NCBI RefSeq assembly: GCF_018390735.1
Contig: NZ_JAHBCL010000005.1
Location: forward strand, 1-64,000
Reading direction: 5' to 3'
DNA: 64,000 nucleotides
Source of the DNA: Fusibacter paucivorans
GTDB lineage: Bacteria; Bacillota; Clostridia; Peptostreptococcales; Acidaminobacteraceae
The notes under the pieces were generated by a model. That model ran no database searches and was not told the origin of the DNA. It was given only the letters and a program-made list of their open reading frames with translations. Below, piece by piece: positions 20,215 through 29,173 of the stretch. A program made the position numbers and the translations under genes. Numbering within the stretch: the first letter of the stretch is position 1; each line of letters starts with the position of its first letter.

Positions 20215-21834
20215 TTACTCCTTTAATATGAGATTAACTTTTAGTGCTGTTTGAATCGCAAAGCGATGTTCTTCATTATCGAGGCTCAATTCGATGATTT
20301 CCTGTATGCGGTTGAGGCGGTAGAGGATCGTATTATAGTGTGTATAGAGCGATTCAGACATTTTCTTCAAATTGCCGTTGCAGGTAAAATAAACTTCGAG
20401 CGTTTTGATGAGTTCTGTATCCCTACGCTGATCATAAGCGACGAGCTTACCCAAAACTTCTTCGGCAAAATGTTCGAGCTCCTGCCTAATGCTGCTTTGA
20501 GACAAAATTTTATAGACGCCCATTTCTTCGAAAAAGACGACATCCTTCGGCATATAATTTGCCGCTGCCTCCAGCGCCTTATAGGCATCAACTTTGCTCT
20601 TATGAGCATTGAGCAGACCTTTGACAATTCTACCGACGCCGATTTTTATTTGATGTTTTTTCATCTTTCCTTTTAGAACATCATAAATATAAGTTGCATA
20701 ACGCTTTGTCAGCGCAACGCCTTCACCTTCCTTGAGCATGACCAGGACATAGATGCACTCGCTTTTATTCAAAATGAGGTAAGCGTGACCCATGTCTTTA
20801 CAGATTAATTCCAGTAGATAGACGACGCGCATTTGATCTTCCGTTTGATTCTTGCCGACGAGTCGGAGACAGAGCATGGCGTACTGCGCATTTTCAACAA
20901 AACGAAAATTCCCAGCACGTTCTATCGCCTTGGCGCGACGGTCTTCGTCAAGCGAAATAAGATCATCAAAGAACTCGAGTTTATATTTATTTTCGACTTC
21001 GTGGACGGATATTTTTTTTAGGAAATCAAGCGCGACAATGTGTGATGTCGATTCGAGACCGAGCTGATCATAATTTGAAATACTCTGATTGGTCCCATAA
21101 GCGACTAGATGACCATACACCTGATTCTTAACGACAATCGGCACCATAAGCCGTTCAATCTCACGTCCCCGATAGGGTACGGTATCGTGTATAAGCTTGC
21201 CGTTCTTACCCTCAAAGTGGACGTTTTCAATGTTTTCGTACAATAGCGTATAATCATCGGCAAATGCTGATTTCACGAAATAAGTATTCTCAAAATAATA
21301 ATCTCTGACGAAGACGGGAACGCTGATGGTCTTATGGACGCTTCGCAAAACATCTTCAATACCACCGCCGCTGACAACGACCTGCATGGTGTCTTGATGC
21401 AGGTTTTCGACACGTTTTAAAACGGCCGACTGCTTATTGAACATCAGCTCGTAGACGTGAGAAAAAATATTCGTGAATGTGACATCGTAATCGAGGTCAA
21501 CGATGACGAGACCGATCTCATTACAGGTTTCGATCACCGATCCCGGCAATGCGGGCAAGTAAGGTGAAATTTTGATGAAAACAGCGCTGACCGATTTGCT
21601 CCTTATGGCGCGAAACAATTCAATCTGTTCTTCAGCAGAAAGCTTTTCGACCACCTTACCCGTTGTCAGCAGGATTTGATCCTTGCCGAGCCATTCGACA
21701 ATTTCTTTGTCAAGCATGACATTAATGGAGGTTGCACACTGAGAAAGCGGCGCTTCTTTTGTGACGACTCGGCAATGCTCAAAGAGCGGCAACGCGAGAA
21801 TTTCGTTTAAGTAAACTATGGTTTCATTCTTCAA
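20215..21834 (-). CDS. PucR-family transcriptional regulator
   Basis: The 539-residue protein has an N-terminal PucR domain and a C-terminal PucR-type helix-turn-helix (LKKMSESLYTHYNTILYRLNRIQEI, near 500). Such regulators act on purine catabolism, amino acid or GABA genes. The start codon appears to be TTG at 21834: GAGGG lies 7 nt before it and no better ATG is near. It is the first gene of pucR-lytS-lytT. Confidence 0.88.
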   Translation of the reverse strand: MKNETIVYLNEILALPLFEHCRVVTKEAPLSQCATSINVMLDKEIVEWLGKDQILLTTGKVVEKLSAEEQIELFRAIRSKSVSAVFIKISPYLPALPGSVIETCNEIGLVIVDLDYDVTFTNIFSHVYELMFNKQSAVLKRVENLHQDTMQVVVSGGGIEDVLRSVHKTISVPVFVRDYYFENTYFVKSAFADDYTLLYENIENVHFEGKNGKLIHDTVPYRGREIERLMVPIVVKNQVYGHLVAYGTNQSISNYDQLGLESTSHIVALDFLKKISVHEVENKYKLEFFDDLISLDEDRRAKAIERAGNFRFVENAQYAMLCLRLVGKNQTEDQMRVVYLLELICKDMGHAYLILNKSECIYVLVMLKEGEGVALTKRYATYIYDVLKGKMKKHQIKIGVGRIVKGLLNAHKSKVDAYKALEAAANYMPKDVVFFEEMGVYKILSQSSIRQELEHFAEEVLGKLVAYDQRRDTELIKTLEVYFTCNGNLKKMSESLYTHYNTILYRLNRIQEIIELSLDNEEHRFAIQTALKVNLILKE

Positions 21835-21868
21835 AACGGATCCCTCTTTATTACTTTTTTATAATCAC

Positions 21869-21897
21869 ATTATACATTCTGTGTGAAATTTTAACAA
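21869..21897 (-). promoter_or_regulatory. Sigma-A promoter of pucR-lytS-lytT
   Basis: On the minus strand TTGTTA (21892-21897), 17 nt, and a perfect TATAAT (21869-21874). A CTTTGTG/CACAAAG dyad just upstream (21910-21930) could be an operator or part of the convergent terminator region. Confidence 0.8.
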
Positions 21898-21930
21898 CTG
21901 ACATTTGTCCTTTGTGCTTATTACACAAAG

Positions 21931-21976
21931 AAAGCCAGCCTACACACGCTCTATGACAGCGTCGTACACTGGCTTT
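21931..21976 (-). terminator. Terminator after the lipoprotein gene
   Basis: Outer arms AAAGCCAG/CTGGCTTT and inner arms ACGCT/AGCGT form a hairpin about 70 bp past the lipoprotein stop, followed by a T-rich stretch on the minus strand. Confidence 0.65.
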
Positions 21977-22043
21977 TCAATCTAATTAAAATCATCATTT
22001 GCAAATACGCGTTTTTTTGATTTTCTATTGATTTTCTTAAAAA

Positions 22044-24893
22044 TCACTGACCGCTGAATTTAAGGTCACCCATTGCGGCACTGCCATCGTAAAGCGTCAC
22101 TGTACCGGCGATTTTATGCCCATCTGAAAACTGAACATTGATGACTTGTTTATCGCCTTCATCATCAATGCGCGTTAATGTCATCTTGCCAGTCGGGTTA
22201 ATGCTGTATTGGCTGAACGTCATCGTGTCGCCTTCCAACATCGGACTGTCAAACGCTGTGGTAATGGTAATTTTGTTTTCGGCAACCGTCATGGTAAAAG
22301 ATGAATTAGAGGCATTGAAGTCAAAGGCCATCCCTGCAATATTCGACGGCTGAAAGGCTCCCTGATAGGTTCCATAGTAAAGACTTGCATCGCCTGTCGA
22401 ATCATCGACCGAGCTGTTATCTGCCGCCTGAGAATCTTCCGTTGAATCTTCCGTTGAATCTTCCGTTGAATCAGCATCAGTTGATTCATCTGCGTCTGAT
22501 GCGGCAGCATCCTCCTCTTCCCGATTATCGGCATCCGCGTCTTCTGCATTGCTCTCTTCAACATCTGGATTTTCGCCTTCTGGATTTTCGTCAGCCACAG
22601 TACCCGAATCACCCGCTTCCGATATCACACCTTCTTCTGAAATTGTATCATCCACAGTATCGTTTGCCTCGACTGATTCTGACGTTGCCTCAGCTGCATC
22701 TGACGCCATCGCTTCTAAAGCATCCATTGCAGCAGCTTCTGCGGCATCACTTAGGCTCGAATCATCGCTTTTCACAGCATCAGCTGCGGAAGCCGCTTCT
22801 GTCTCTGATTTCACCCACGATAGCGTCGAATTGACGAATGTCGGTATTTTATCGTAGACGGAACCCTTCACATAACCTTCGAGGACTTCGCCGTAACTGC
22901 TGCCGACGGCCTTGCCAATCAAGCTCTCATTTTCAACGGTTTTCTGTGCCAGTGTTCCCATCTTGCCGGTAAAAGTTTTGTAGATTTTGCTCGTACTGTC
23001 TACCATACTCGTAAAGAGCTTCTTGCTGCTCTCGGCGACTGTTGTCGTCGCTTTTGACAAGATTTCGCCGGCACCTGAAATAAACTTCCCAAACTTAGAT
23101 GTCTTATTGACGCTGCCAATCGCGGATTCGATGAAATTCCCCGCCGTATTTTTGGCTTTAGAGAGAAAGCTAGACGCTTTGCCAAGCAGTGTTTTCGTCG
23201 TTTCTTTGACAGCTGTCGCCGTTGATGCTTTAAAGCCAAAGAATGACAGCACCTTGCTCTTGCCCGCCTTAAAAATTTTCTCAACAGTCTTTGAACTGCC
23301 TGCTGCAGCAAGTGTCACATCGACAGAAGCTTTCGCGAGATCTCCAGCTGATGCCGTTGGATCCATCAGCGTCAACATTGATTTTGAGGCGCCTGTAAAA
23401 CAGCCGATGGCAAATTTCGAGCTGCCTTTAATCACTTTAGAAAGTGTACTGTCTTTTCCCAGCATGGCATCTGACAGCTTGCCAACACTCTCTTCTGCAC
23501 TGGTAATGTACTGCTGTGCACTATGAATCGACTCTGAACCGGCTGTTCCGTTTTGAATGCGTTGATAAGCTTCTTTATCTGCTCTCACTTTATCTTCATC
23601 AAAAACACTTTCATCGAGGCCATAATCATCCGCATAGTAACTCAACGCCTGCTTATAGACCGCGGTACTCGTTTTTTCGATTAATATGCCGGGCACTCTG
23701 CGGATCGCATTGTACATCACGTTGAAAAATCCCGGGGGCTCTGTTTTTTTAGGCGCTTTTTTAAGTGTCGCTTTTGCATCGTCAAGCGCACTTTCAGAAG
23801 TCGCATCTTCACTTGTTGCCGCCATAAACACAGCACTTGTCAGTGAAGCCGCACCCATCCCAGTCTGCTTCTTACCTGTCGCATACCGCTCGTCTAGCTG
23901 ATAGTGATCGACGAGTGTTGCCCCCATCAGTCGAATACTCTCGATCATATAATCATTTGTCGAAACCGCCAGTTCAACGGCGTCTGCATCAAGCCCTTCC
24001 CTAGGCGTCAGCGCCCTAATTGACGGCTGAATAGTGACATTATAATTTTCCAAATATTTAAGCAGTGAAATCGTCGCATAAGCGTCTGCCTTATCCAGTG
24101 CATCCAATCGCGATAATATCTCATCGAGCTGATCCATTAGTGTCGTAATAGCCGATTCTTTGGCACTTAGCGAAACCAATTCGTCTTCAAGATCATGCAG
24201 TTCATTTGGATAAGCATCACGCAGGAGGACAGCATCCTGAACAATTCGCGCGATCCATGCAATTTCACGTGTGATAAAATCATTTTGTTTGGTTAACCGC
24301 ATATATGAAAGCCACGCATCTGTATAAGGATCATCCGATGTCGTATCCAATCCGTCAATCTGAGACTTTAACAGTGATAAATAAAGCATTTCATCGCTGT
24401 AATCATTCAGCATCGTCTCGTAATACGCAGCGATTACCGGTTCACCCTCTGCTTTATCGGCATAGGCTTCCATAACTATTTCTTGCGCTACCTCTACGGT
24501 TGGCGTCAACTTTTGTCCGGCTTCATACATGTGATTGCCGGTATCAATCGTCTCATCAATTGCTGCATTTCGCATCTCAAAATACTGCCGATCTTCAAAC
24601 TGCATGCTGAAAATCGTCGATGTGTAGAATGGACTTGCCGCAATCAAATCCTCATACGACTCGGATGCCAGCATCTCAGCAATATCTGCATTCGACATGT
24701 CATCCAAAGCAAATAAATCACTAAAATAATCAACTTGTACGACATTTTCCATCATGGTTCCCGTTGTCTGTTCTATTGATGTCTCATCAGTGGGTGTTTT
24801 GTCTGTTGTCTTTGAAGTCGTCGTGCTGCAACCTGTGGCAACCAATGTGAATATCAGCAACATAATGCCCAAACGTCGCTTCATCTTAAACAT
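22044..24893 (-). CDS. Large surface lipoprotein of unknown function
   Basis: The 949-residue protein has a lipoprotein signal (KRR, hydrophobic LGIMLLIFTLVATGC) with the lipidated cysteine at residue 22. Residues about 45-350 are acidic and helical. About 380-680 is Ala/Ser/Lys-rich with repeated FxxxxSKxxKT-like segments. About 700-840 is a very acidic linker including a perfect EDST triplicate. The last 105 residues look like a beta-rich domain beginning LYYGTYQGAFQPS. I do not recognise a family. GGGGAGGG precedes the ATG. It is expected to be exported and anchored to the outer face of the membrane. Confidence 0.75.
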   Translation of the reverse strand: MFKMKRRLGIMLLIFTLVATGCSTTTSKTTDKTPTDETSIEQTTGTMMENVVQVDYFSDLFALDDMSNADIAEMLASESYEDLIAASPFYTSTIFSMQFEDRQYFEMRNAAIDETIDTGNHMYEAGQKLTPTVEVAQEIVMEAYADKAEGEPVIAAYYETMLNDYSDEMLYLSLLKSQIDGLDTTSDDPYTDAWLSYMRLTKQNDFITREIAWIARIVQDAVLLRDAYPNELHDLEDELVSLSAKESAITTLMDQLDEILSRLDALDKADAYATISLLKYLENYNVTIQPSIRALTPREGLDADAVELAVSTNDYMIESIRLMGATLVDHYQLDERYATGKKQTGMGAASLTSAVFMAATSEDATSESALDDAKATLKKAPKKTEPPGFFNVMYNAIRRVPGILIEKTSTAVYKQALSYYADDYGLDESVFDEDKVRADKEAYQRIQNGTAGSESIHSAQQYITSAEESVGKLSDAMLGKDSTLSKVIKGSSKFAIGCFTGASKSMLTLMDPTASAGDLAKASVDVTLAAAGSSKTVEKIFKAGKSKVLSFFGFKASTATAVKETTKTLLGKASSFLSKAKNTAGNFIESAIGSVNKTSKFGKFISGAGEILSKATTTVAESSKKLFTSMVDSTSKIYKTFTGKMGTLAQKTVENESLIGKAVGSSYGEVLEGYVKGSVYDKIPTFVNSTLSWVKSETEAASAADAVKSDDSSLSDAAEAAAMDALEAMASDAAEATSESVEANDTVDDTISEEGVISEAGDSGTVADENPEGENPDVEESNAEDADADNREEEDAAASDADESTDADSTEDSTEDSTEDSQAADNSSVDDSTGDASLYYGTYQGAFQPSNIAGMAFDFNASNSSFTMTVAENKITITTAFDSPMLEGDTMTFSQYSINPTGKMTLTRIDDEGDKQVINVQFSDGHKIAGTVTLYDGSAAMGDLKFSGQ
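22433..22468. repeat. Three perfect 12-bp tandem repeats
   Basis: AATCTTCCGTTG occurs three times in tandem inside the lipoprotein gene and encodes an EDST repeat in the acidic linker. Copy number could vary by slippage without changing the frame. Confidence 0.9.
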
Positions 24894-24919
24894 GTTAAAA
24901 CCCTCCCCTTTTGATCTTT

Positions 24920-25002
24920 AAGGCAATTGCCTTATTTTATTGTGCATACAATTAATTGGTCCTATTTTACCATGTTTTAAGCTGTATTTGTGGCAAATGC
25001 CA
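24920..25002. promoter_or_regulatory. Lipoprotein gene upstream region with paired palindromes
   Basis: GGCAATTGCC (24922-24931, within a 14-bp perfect palindrome) and GGCAAATGCC (24993-25002) lie 71 bp apart. They flank a minus-strand extended -10 (TGG-TAAAAT, near 24967). The similarity suggests two sites for one regulator. Confidence 0.4.
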
Positions 25003-25033
25003 TGTCTTTATCATGATTCGATGAATCCTTATC

Positions 25034-25084
25034 CTAAAAAAGGGCTGCTGCACCGCTTTTTCCAGCAGCACAACAACCCTTAAA
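25034..25084 (-). terminator. gdhA terminator
   Basis: The minus-strand stem AAGGGTTGTTG / CAGCAGCCCTT (two G-U pairs), with a second GCTGCTG segment in the loop, is followed by TTTTT. It lies about 50 bp after the gdhA stop. Confidence 0.75.
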
Positions 25085-25129
25085 AGTTATTTGTTATTTC
25101 TTATTAAATTGCTTCGCACACTTAAATGC

Positions 25130-26479
25130 CTAATAATCACCTTGTGCATACATTGCATCAGCCACTTTTAAGAAACCGGCGATATTGGCGCCTGCGACAA
25201 GATCGTAGCCTAAACCATATGCTGCAGCTGTCTCAGATGCCATTTTATGAATATTCGTCATAATTTGATCGAGTTTTTCATCCACTTCTGCTTCTGTCCA
25301 AGAAAGGCGCATGGAGTTTTGGCTCATTTCCAGTGCGGATGTTGCAACACCGCCTGCATTTGCTGCCTTTGAAGGCCCTACGATGACGCCGTTTGCCTGA
25401 AGATAGGCAACCGCTTCATTGGTGCAAGGCATATTGGAAGCTTCACAGACAAATTTAACGCCATTGGCAACGATTTGTTCAGCATGCGACAAGTGAATTT
25501 CGTTTTGCGTCGCACACGGAATCATGATATCTGCTTTTACGCCCCAAGGTCGCTCGCCCTTAAAGAATTTAGCACCGAACTTTTCAGCATATGGCTCAAC
25601 AATATCTTGACCGCTGTTTCGAAGGGTTACGAGATAGTCAATTTTTTCGCCGACGACACCGTCTTCATCCAAAATATAACCATCCGGTCCTGAAATTGTA
25701 ATGACTTTACCACCTAGCTCCGTTACTTTACGTGCTGTTCCCCAAGTAACATTACCGAACCCAGAGAGTGCAACTGTTTTGCCTTCAAAAGATTCGCCAT
25801 TGGCTTTCAGCATTTCACGTGTGAAATAGGTGACGCCAAAACCTGTTGCTTCCGGTCTAATCAATGACCCGCCATAAGACAGCCCTTTACCGGTTAAAAC
25901 ACCATTTTCGAAAGCACCGCGAATACGTCGATACTGTCCGAATAAATAGCCGATTTCACGACCGCCGCAACCGATATCCCCAGCCGGAACATCTACATTT
26001 GGTCCAATGTGACGATAGAGCTCCGTCATAAAACTTTGGCAGAAACGCAGTACTTCTACATCTGTTTTGCCATTTGGATCGAAGTCGGAGCCGCCTTTGC
26101 CGCCACCGATTGGCAAGCCGGTCAGTGAATTTTTGAACGTTTGTTCAAATCCTAAAAATTTGATGATGCCAATATAAACGGATTTGTGAAAGCGAAGGCC
26201 ACCTTTGTAAGGACCGATGGCGCCGTTGAACTGAACGCGAAAGCCTCTGTTCACTTGGAGCTTGCCATTGCGATCTACCCAAGGCACTCGGAAAATAATC
26301 TGACGCTCAGGTTCGACAATACGCGCCAGTATATTGGCTTCTACGTATTCCGGATGTTTTTCAATTACCGGTACCAGAGATTTGAATACTTCCTCAACTG
26401 CTTGGATAAACTCAGGTTCGTTAGCATTGCGTTGCTTAACTTGTTCAAATACCGTCTCAATGTAATTCATCTCATACAT
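25130..26479 (-). CDS. gdhA: Glutamate dehydrogenase (probably NADP-specific)
   Basis: This 449-residue hexameric-type enzyme interconverts 2-oxoglutarate plus ammonia and glutamate. The substrate motif LTGLPIGGGKGGSDFDP contains the catalytic lysine. PAGDIGCGGREIGYLFGQY and the Rossmann GFGNVTWGT follow. Coenzyme preference is inferred from overall similarity to the NADP class. AAAGGAG stands before two possible ATGs (codons 1 and 4). The gene is divergent from ferredoxin across a 374-bp region. Confidence 0.96.
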   Translation of the reverse strand: MYEMNYIETVFEQVKQRNANEPEFIQAVEEVFKSLVPVIEKHPEYVEANILARIVEPERQIIFRVPWVDRNGKLQVNRGFRVQFNGAIGPYKGGLRFHKSVYIGIIKFLGFEQTFKNSLTGLPIGGGKGGSDFDPNGKTDVEVLRFCQSFMTELYRHIGPNVDVPAGDIGCGGREIGYLFGQYRRIRGAFENGVLTGKGLSYGGSLIRPEATGFGVTYFTREMLKANGESFEGKTVALSGFGNVTWGTARKVTELGGKVITISGPDGYILDEDGVVGEKIDYLVTLRNSGQDIVEPYAEKFGAKFFKGERPWGVKADIMIPCATQNEIHLSHAEQIVANGVKFVCEASNMPCTNEAVAYLQANGVIVGPSKAANAGGVATSALEMSQNSMRLSWTEAEVDEKLDQIMTNIHKMASETAAAYGLGYDLVAGANIAGFLKVADAMYAQGDY

Positions 26480-26717
26480 CTCCTTTAATGATCTGCCCTG
26501 TTAGAACGATTCCAATTGACATCTTTTTATGGTTCCGCTCAAACGTCAATACTAACCGTTCTTCAACTATAGTGTAACGCAAATCTGAACAAAATTGTAT
26601 ATATTTTTCGACACAATTGCAATAAATAATTCTTATACTAACCCATCATGCAAGTTTTATTTCATTTAGATGCAATTTTTCTTCAATTCTACGGTTTTTT
26701 TCTTAACTTTGAACATT

Positions 26718-26736
26718 AATAATGATTATCATTCTA
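26718..26736. promoter_or_regulatory. Fur-box-like operator
   Basis: AATAATGATTATCATTCTA matches the classical 19-bp Fur box at 15 positions, with the central AATGAT-T-ATCATT dyad intact. It lies between gdhA (240 bp away) and the ferredoxin gene (118 bp away). No other feature was assigned in the 26480-26853 gap except AT-rich promoter-like sequence close to the ferredoxin gene. Confidence 0.65.
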
Positions 26737-26823
26737 ATTTAGCATTTTTCGAGAATATTTTAACAAATAAAGTTTTGTTTCGCATTTTTTTTGAGTATCA
26801 TAGATTTATAAATAAGTTCTTAG

Positions 26824-27018
<195 letters not shown>

Positions 27019-27032
27019 GACTAAAAACTAGA

Positions 27033-27069
27033 TAACCTGGCATGTTTATGCATGTCAGGTTATTTTTTT
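27033..27069 (+). terminator. Ferredoxin terminator
   Basis: The stem AACCTGGCATG / CATGTCAGGTT (one G-U) with a 6-nt loop is followed by A and seven T. The rest of the 27019-27324 gap holds the marR terminator and AT-rich sequence with no credible gene. Confidence 0.93.
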
Positions 27070-27285
27070 GCATAAACATACTGTATTATTGACAGATAAT
27101 TGGCACCGTAAGTCATTGTCCCTTCAGTTTTATCATCACTTTTTTTTTAAAATTTTTATATCGATTCTCAATTTTTCTCTATTTCACACGCTAAATTCGA
27201 ATAACTATTGATCTTGCACTTGATTCCCGATTGTTTTGACCGGCTTATCGTGGTCGTATATATATTCACATTCTGACATTCGCTC

Positions 27286-27318
27286 ATAAAAATACGACGG
27301 TATCCAAGATACCGTCGT
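27286..27318 (-). terminator. marR terminator
   Basis: A perfect 11-bp stem, ACGACGGTATC / GATACCGTCGT, with a 3-nt loop is followed on the minus strand by ATTTTTA. It starts a few bases after the marR stop. Confidence 0.9.
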
Positions 27319-27324
27319 TGTGAT

Positions 27325-27801
27325 TCAATATTTTTGTTTTGTATCAAATACGTCGAGCTCATACTTATCTGTATGATACTGTACGATTTTACTCAAGAAC
27401 TTTAGGATTGCCTTTTCTTCGTTAACAGTGATGTCCCGCAGGACAAAATCCATCTCTGACTGAGAGGCTTCGCTGAGCGCTTTGACAAATTGCTCTCCAT
27501 ATTCAGAAAGTGCGATAATCTGACCTCTGCCGTCTACAGTATCCGTTCGTTTACAGATCAGATTAACACTTTGCAGTCGCTTTAAAGAGGTGGTCAAAAC
27601 GTTGCGATCAACTTCCAAATAGCTAACCATATCGCTGAGTTTCATCATACCAATTTCATCAAGCCGTCTCAAAATAAGCAAATCAAGCAGATTGAGTTTA
27701 ACACTCAATGCTTTCTTATAAAATCCCGCTTTATCTTGGTGAAGCACTTTGATTAGCATCCGGTCGAGCATATGTGCAATTTCTTTTCGATAATTTGCCA
27801 T
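27325..27801 (-). CDS. MarR-family transcriptional regulator
   Basis: The 158-residue winged-helix repressor-type protein shows the recognition region MMKLSDMVSYLEVDRNVLTTSLKRLQSVNLICKRTDTVDGRGQIIALSEYG (about 51-101). It follows the thiolase gene by 44 bp. A 21-bp near-palindrome lies directly in front of it, so it may regulate itself or the thiolase unit. The ligand is unknown. The ribosome site is weak (GAGG at about 10 nt). Confidence 0.88.
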   Translation of the reverse strand: MANYRKEIAHMLDRMLIKVLHQDKAGFYKKALSVKLNLLDLLILRRLDEIGMMKLSDMVSYLEVDRNVLTTSLKRLQSVNLICKRTDTVDGRGQIIALSEYGEQFVKALSEASQSEMDFVLRDITVNEEKAILKFLSKIVQYHTDKYELDVFDTKQKY

Positions 27802-27826
27802 TAAACGCTTGCCTCTGTGAGATATA

Positions 27827-27847
27827 AACGCATCAATTCGATGTGTT
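27827..27847. promoter_or_regulatory. Near-palindromic candidate MarR operator
   Basis: AACGCATCAAT and TCGATGTGTT form a 21-bp dyad with 8 of 10 positions symmetric. It is centred between the thiolase stop codon and marR, 26 bp upstream of the marR start. Confidence 0.45.
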
Positions 27848-29024
27848 AGTCTCTCTTAACGATTAACGCTTCACCCATACCGCCGCCGATACAGAGTGTT
27901 GCCAATCCTAATTTAGAATCTCTCTTAATCATTTCATGGAGCAATGTAACAAAGATACGGTTTCCTGAAGCGCCAATTGGATGACCTAATGCAATCGCAC
28001 CGCCATTGACGTTGACAATTGCAGGATCCCATCCCATTTCTCTAACAACCGCAATTGCCTGAGCAGCAAATGCTTCGTTTGCTTCAACGAGGTCCATGTC
28101 GCTTGCTTTAAGACCCGCTTTTTCAAGCGCTTTCGTAGATGCAGGAATTGGACCAATCCCCATGATTGAAGGATCAACCCCCGCAGAAGCAAATGATACG
28201 ATTGTACATAATGGTTTAACGCCGAGTTCTTCAGCTTTTTCTTTGCTCATAACGAGTACGCATGACGCACCGTCATTAATACCTGATGCATTACCGGCTG
28301 TAACAGTCCCCTCTTTTTTGAAAGCAGGTCTGAGTTTTGCCAATTTTTCAGGTGTTGTATCTTTCATATGTTCATCCACTTCGAAAACGACAGGATCGCC
28401 TTTTCTTTGCGGGATGACAACTGGTACGATTTCATCTTTAAATCTGCCATTATCTCTAGCTGCAATCGCTCTTCTTTGTGATTCGTAAGCAAAAGCATCT
28501 TGATCTTCACGTGTTACATTGTATTTTTCAGCAACGTTCTCAGCTGTAATACCCATGTGGTAGTTGTTGAAAACATCTGTCAAGCCATCGTTGACCATAA
28601 CATCATAGAATTTGCCGTCGCCCATTCTTTGACCCCAACGGCCAGATGGTACGAGGTATGGCGCCATACTCATGTTTTCAGTACCGCCGCAGATAACAAC
28701 ATCGTTATCGCCTGCAATAATCGTTTGAGCTGCCATAGAAATCGCTTTAAGACCTGAACCGCAAATCATGTTAATCGTTGTACAAGGTACTTCAACCGGA
28801 AAACCGTTGTTAACCCAGGCTTGACGTGCAACACCTTGGCCATAGCCTGCTTGGAGCACTGAGCCAAAGATGACTTCGTCAACTTGATCCGGTGCTACTT
28901 TTGCTCTTTCAAGCGCTTCTTTCATAACGATTGAACCCAAGTCAGCCGGCTTAACACCTTTCAGTGAACCACCAAATGTACCGAGTGCGGTTCTAACAGC
29001 ACTTACAATTACAACTTCTTTCAT
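27846..29024 (-). CDS. thlA: Acetyl-CoA C-acetyltransferase (thiolase)
   Basis: It condenses two acetyl-CoA to acetoacetyl-CoA or runs in reverse in ketone and fatty acid breakdown. At 392 residues it has the full catalytic set: Cys88 in NMICGSG, His348 in GHPIGASG and Cys378 in CIGGGMG. The start has a good ribosome site. It stands downstream of rex with a terminator between. In clostridia, thiolase and butyrate genes are often Rex-controlled, but I saw no canonical Rex site here. Confidence 0.96.
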   Translation of the reverse strand: MKEVVIVSAVRTALGTFGGSLKGVKPADLGSIVMKEALERAKVAPDQVDEVIFGSVLQAGYGQGVARQAWVNNGFPVEVPCTTINMICGSGLKAISMAAQTIIAGDNDVVICGGTENMSMAPYLVPSGRWGQRMGDGKFYDVMVNDGLTDVFNNYHMGITAENVAEKYNVTREDQDAFAYESQRRAIAARDNGRFKDEIVPVVIPQRKGDPVVFEVDEHMKDTTPEKLAKLRPAFKKEGTVTAGNASGINDGASCVLVMSKEKAEELGVKPLCTIVSFASAGVDPSIMGIGPIPASTKALEKAGLKASDMDLVEANEAFAAQAIAVVREMGWDPAIVNVNGGAIALGHPIGASGNRIFVTLLHEMIKRDSKLGLATLCIGGGMGEALIVKRD

Positions 29025-29064
29025 TGTGTTTTACCTCCCAATTTTAGTGTGATCGCTTTTATCT

Positions 29065-29093
29065 TTTTATGATCACTTAATATAGTGTGACAA
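29065..29093 (-). promoter_or_regulatory. Probable thiolase promoter
   Basis: On the minus strand TTGTCA (29088-29093), 17 nt, then ATAAAA (29065-29070). A GTGATC...GATCAC inverted repeat spans the -10 area. Confidence 0.45.
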
Positions 29094-29112
29094 TCCCTAA
29101 TTTTATTTTACC

Positions 29113-29150
29113 AAAAACAAAAAAGAAAGACAAGGCAATCCCTTGTCTTA
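29113..29150 (-). terminator. rex terminator
   Basis: The stem AAGACAAGG / CCTTGTCTT with a 5-nt loop is followed on the minus strand by TCTTTTTT, about 25 bp after the rex stop. Confidence 0.88.
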
Positions 29151-29173
29151 AAAGTACACGTATTTTTAATGCC

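Noticed and set aside
27168-27362. 64-codon minus-strand frame between ferredoxin and marR
   Set aside because: It overlaps the marR terminator and the marR 3' end, has no ribosome site and low-complexity composition.
29025-29112. Rex operator in front of the thiolase gene
   Set aside because: No TTGTTAA-N4-TTAACAA-like site; only a GTGATC/GATCAC dyad of uncertain meaning.
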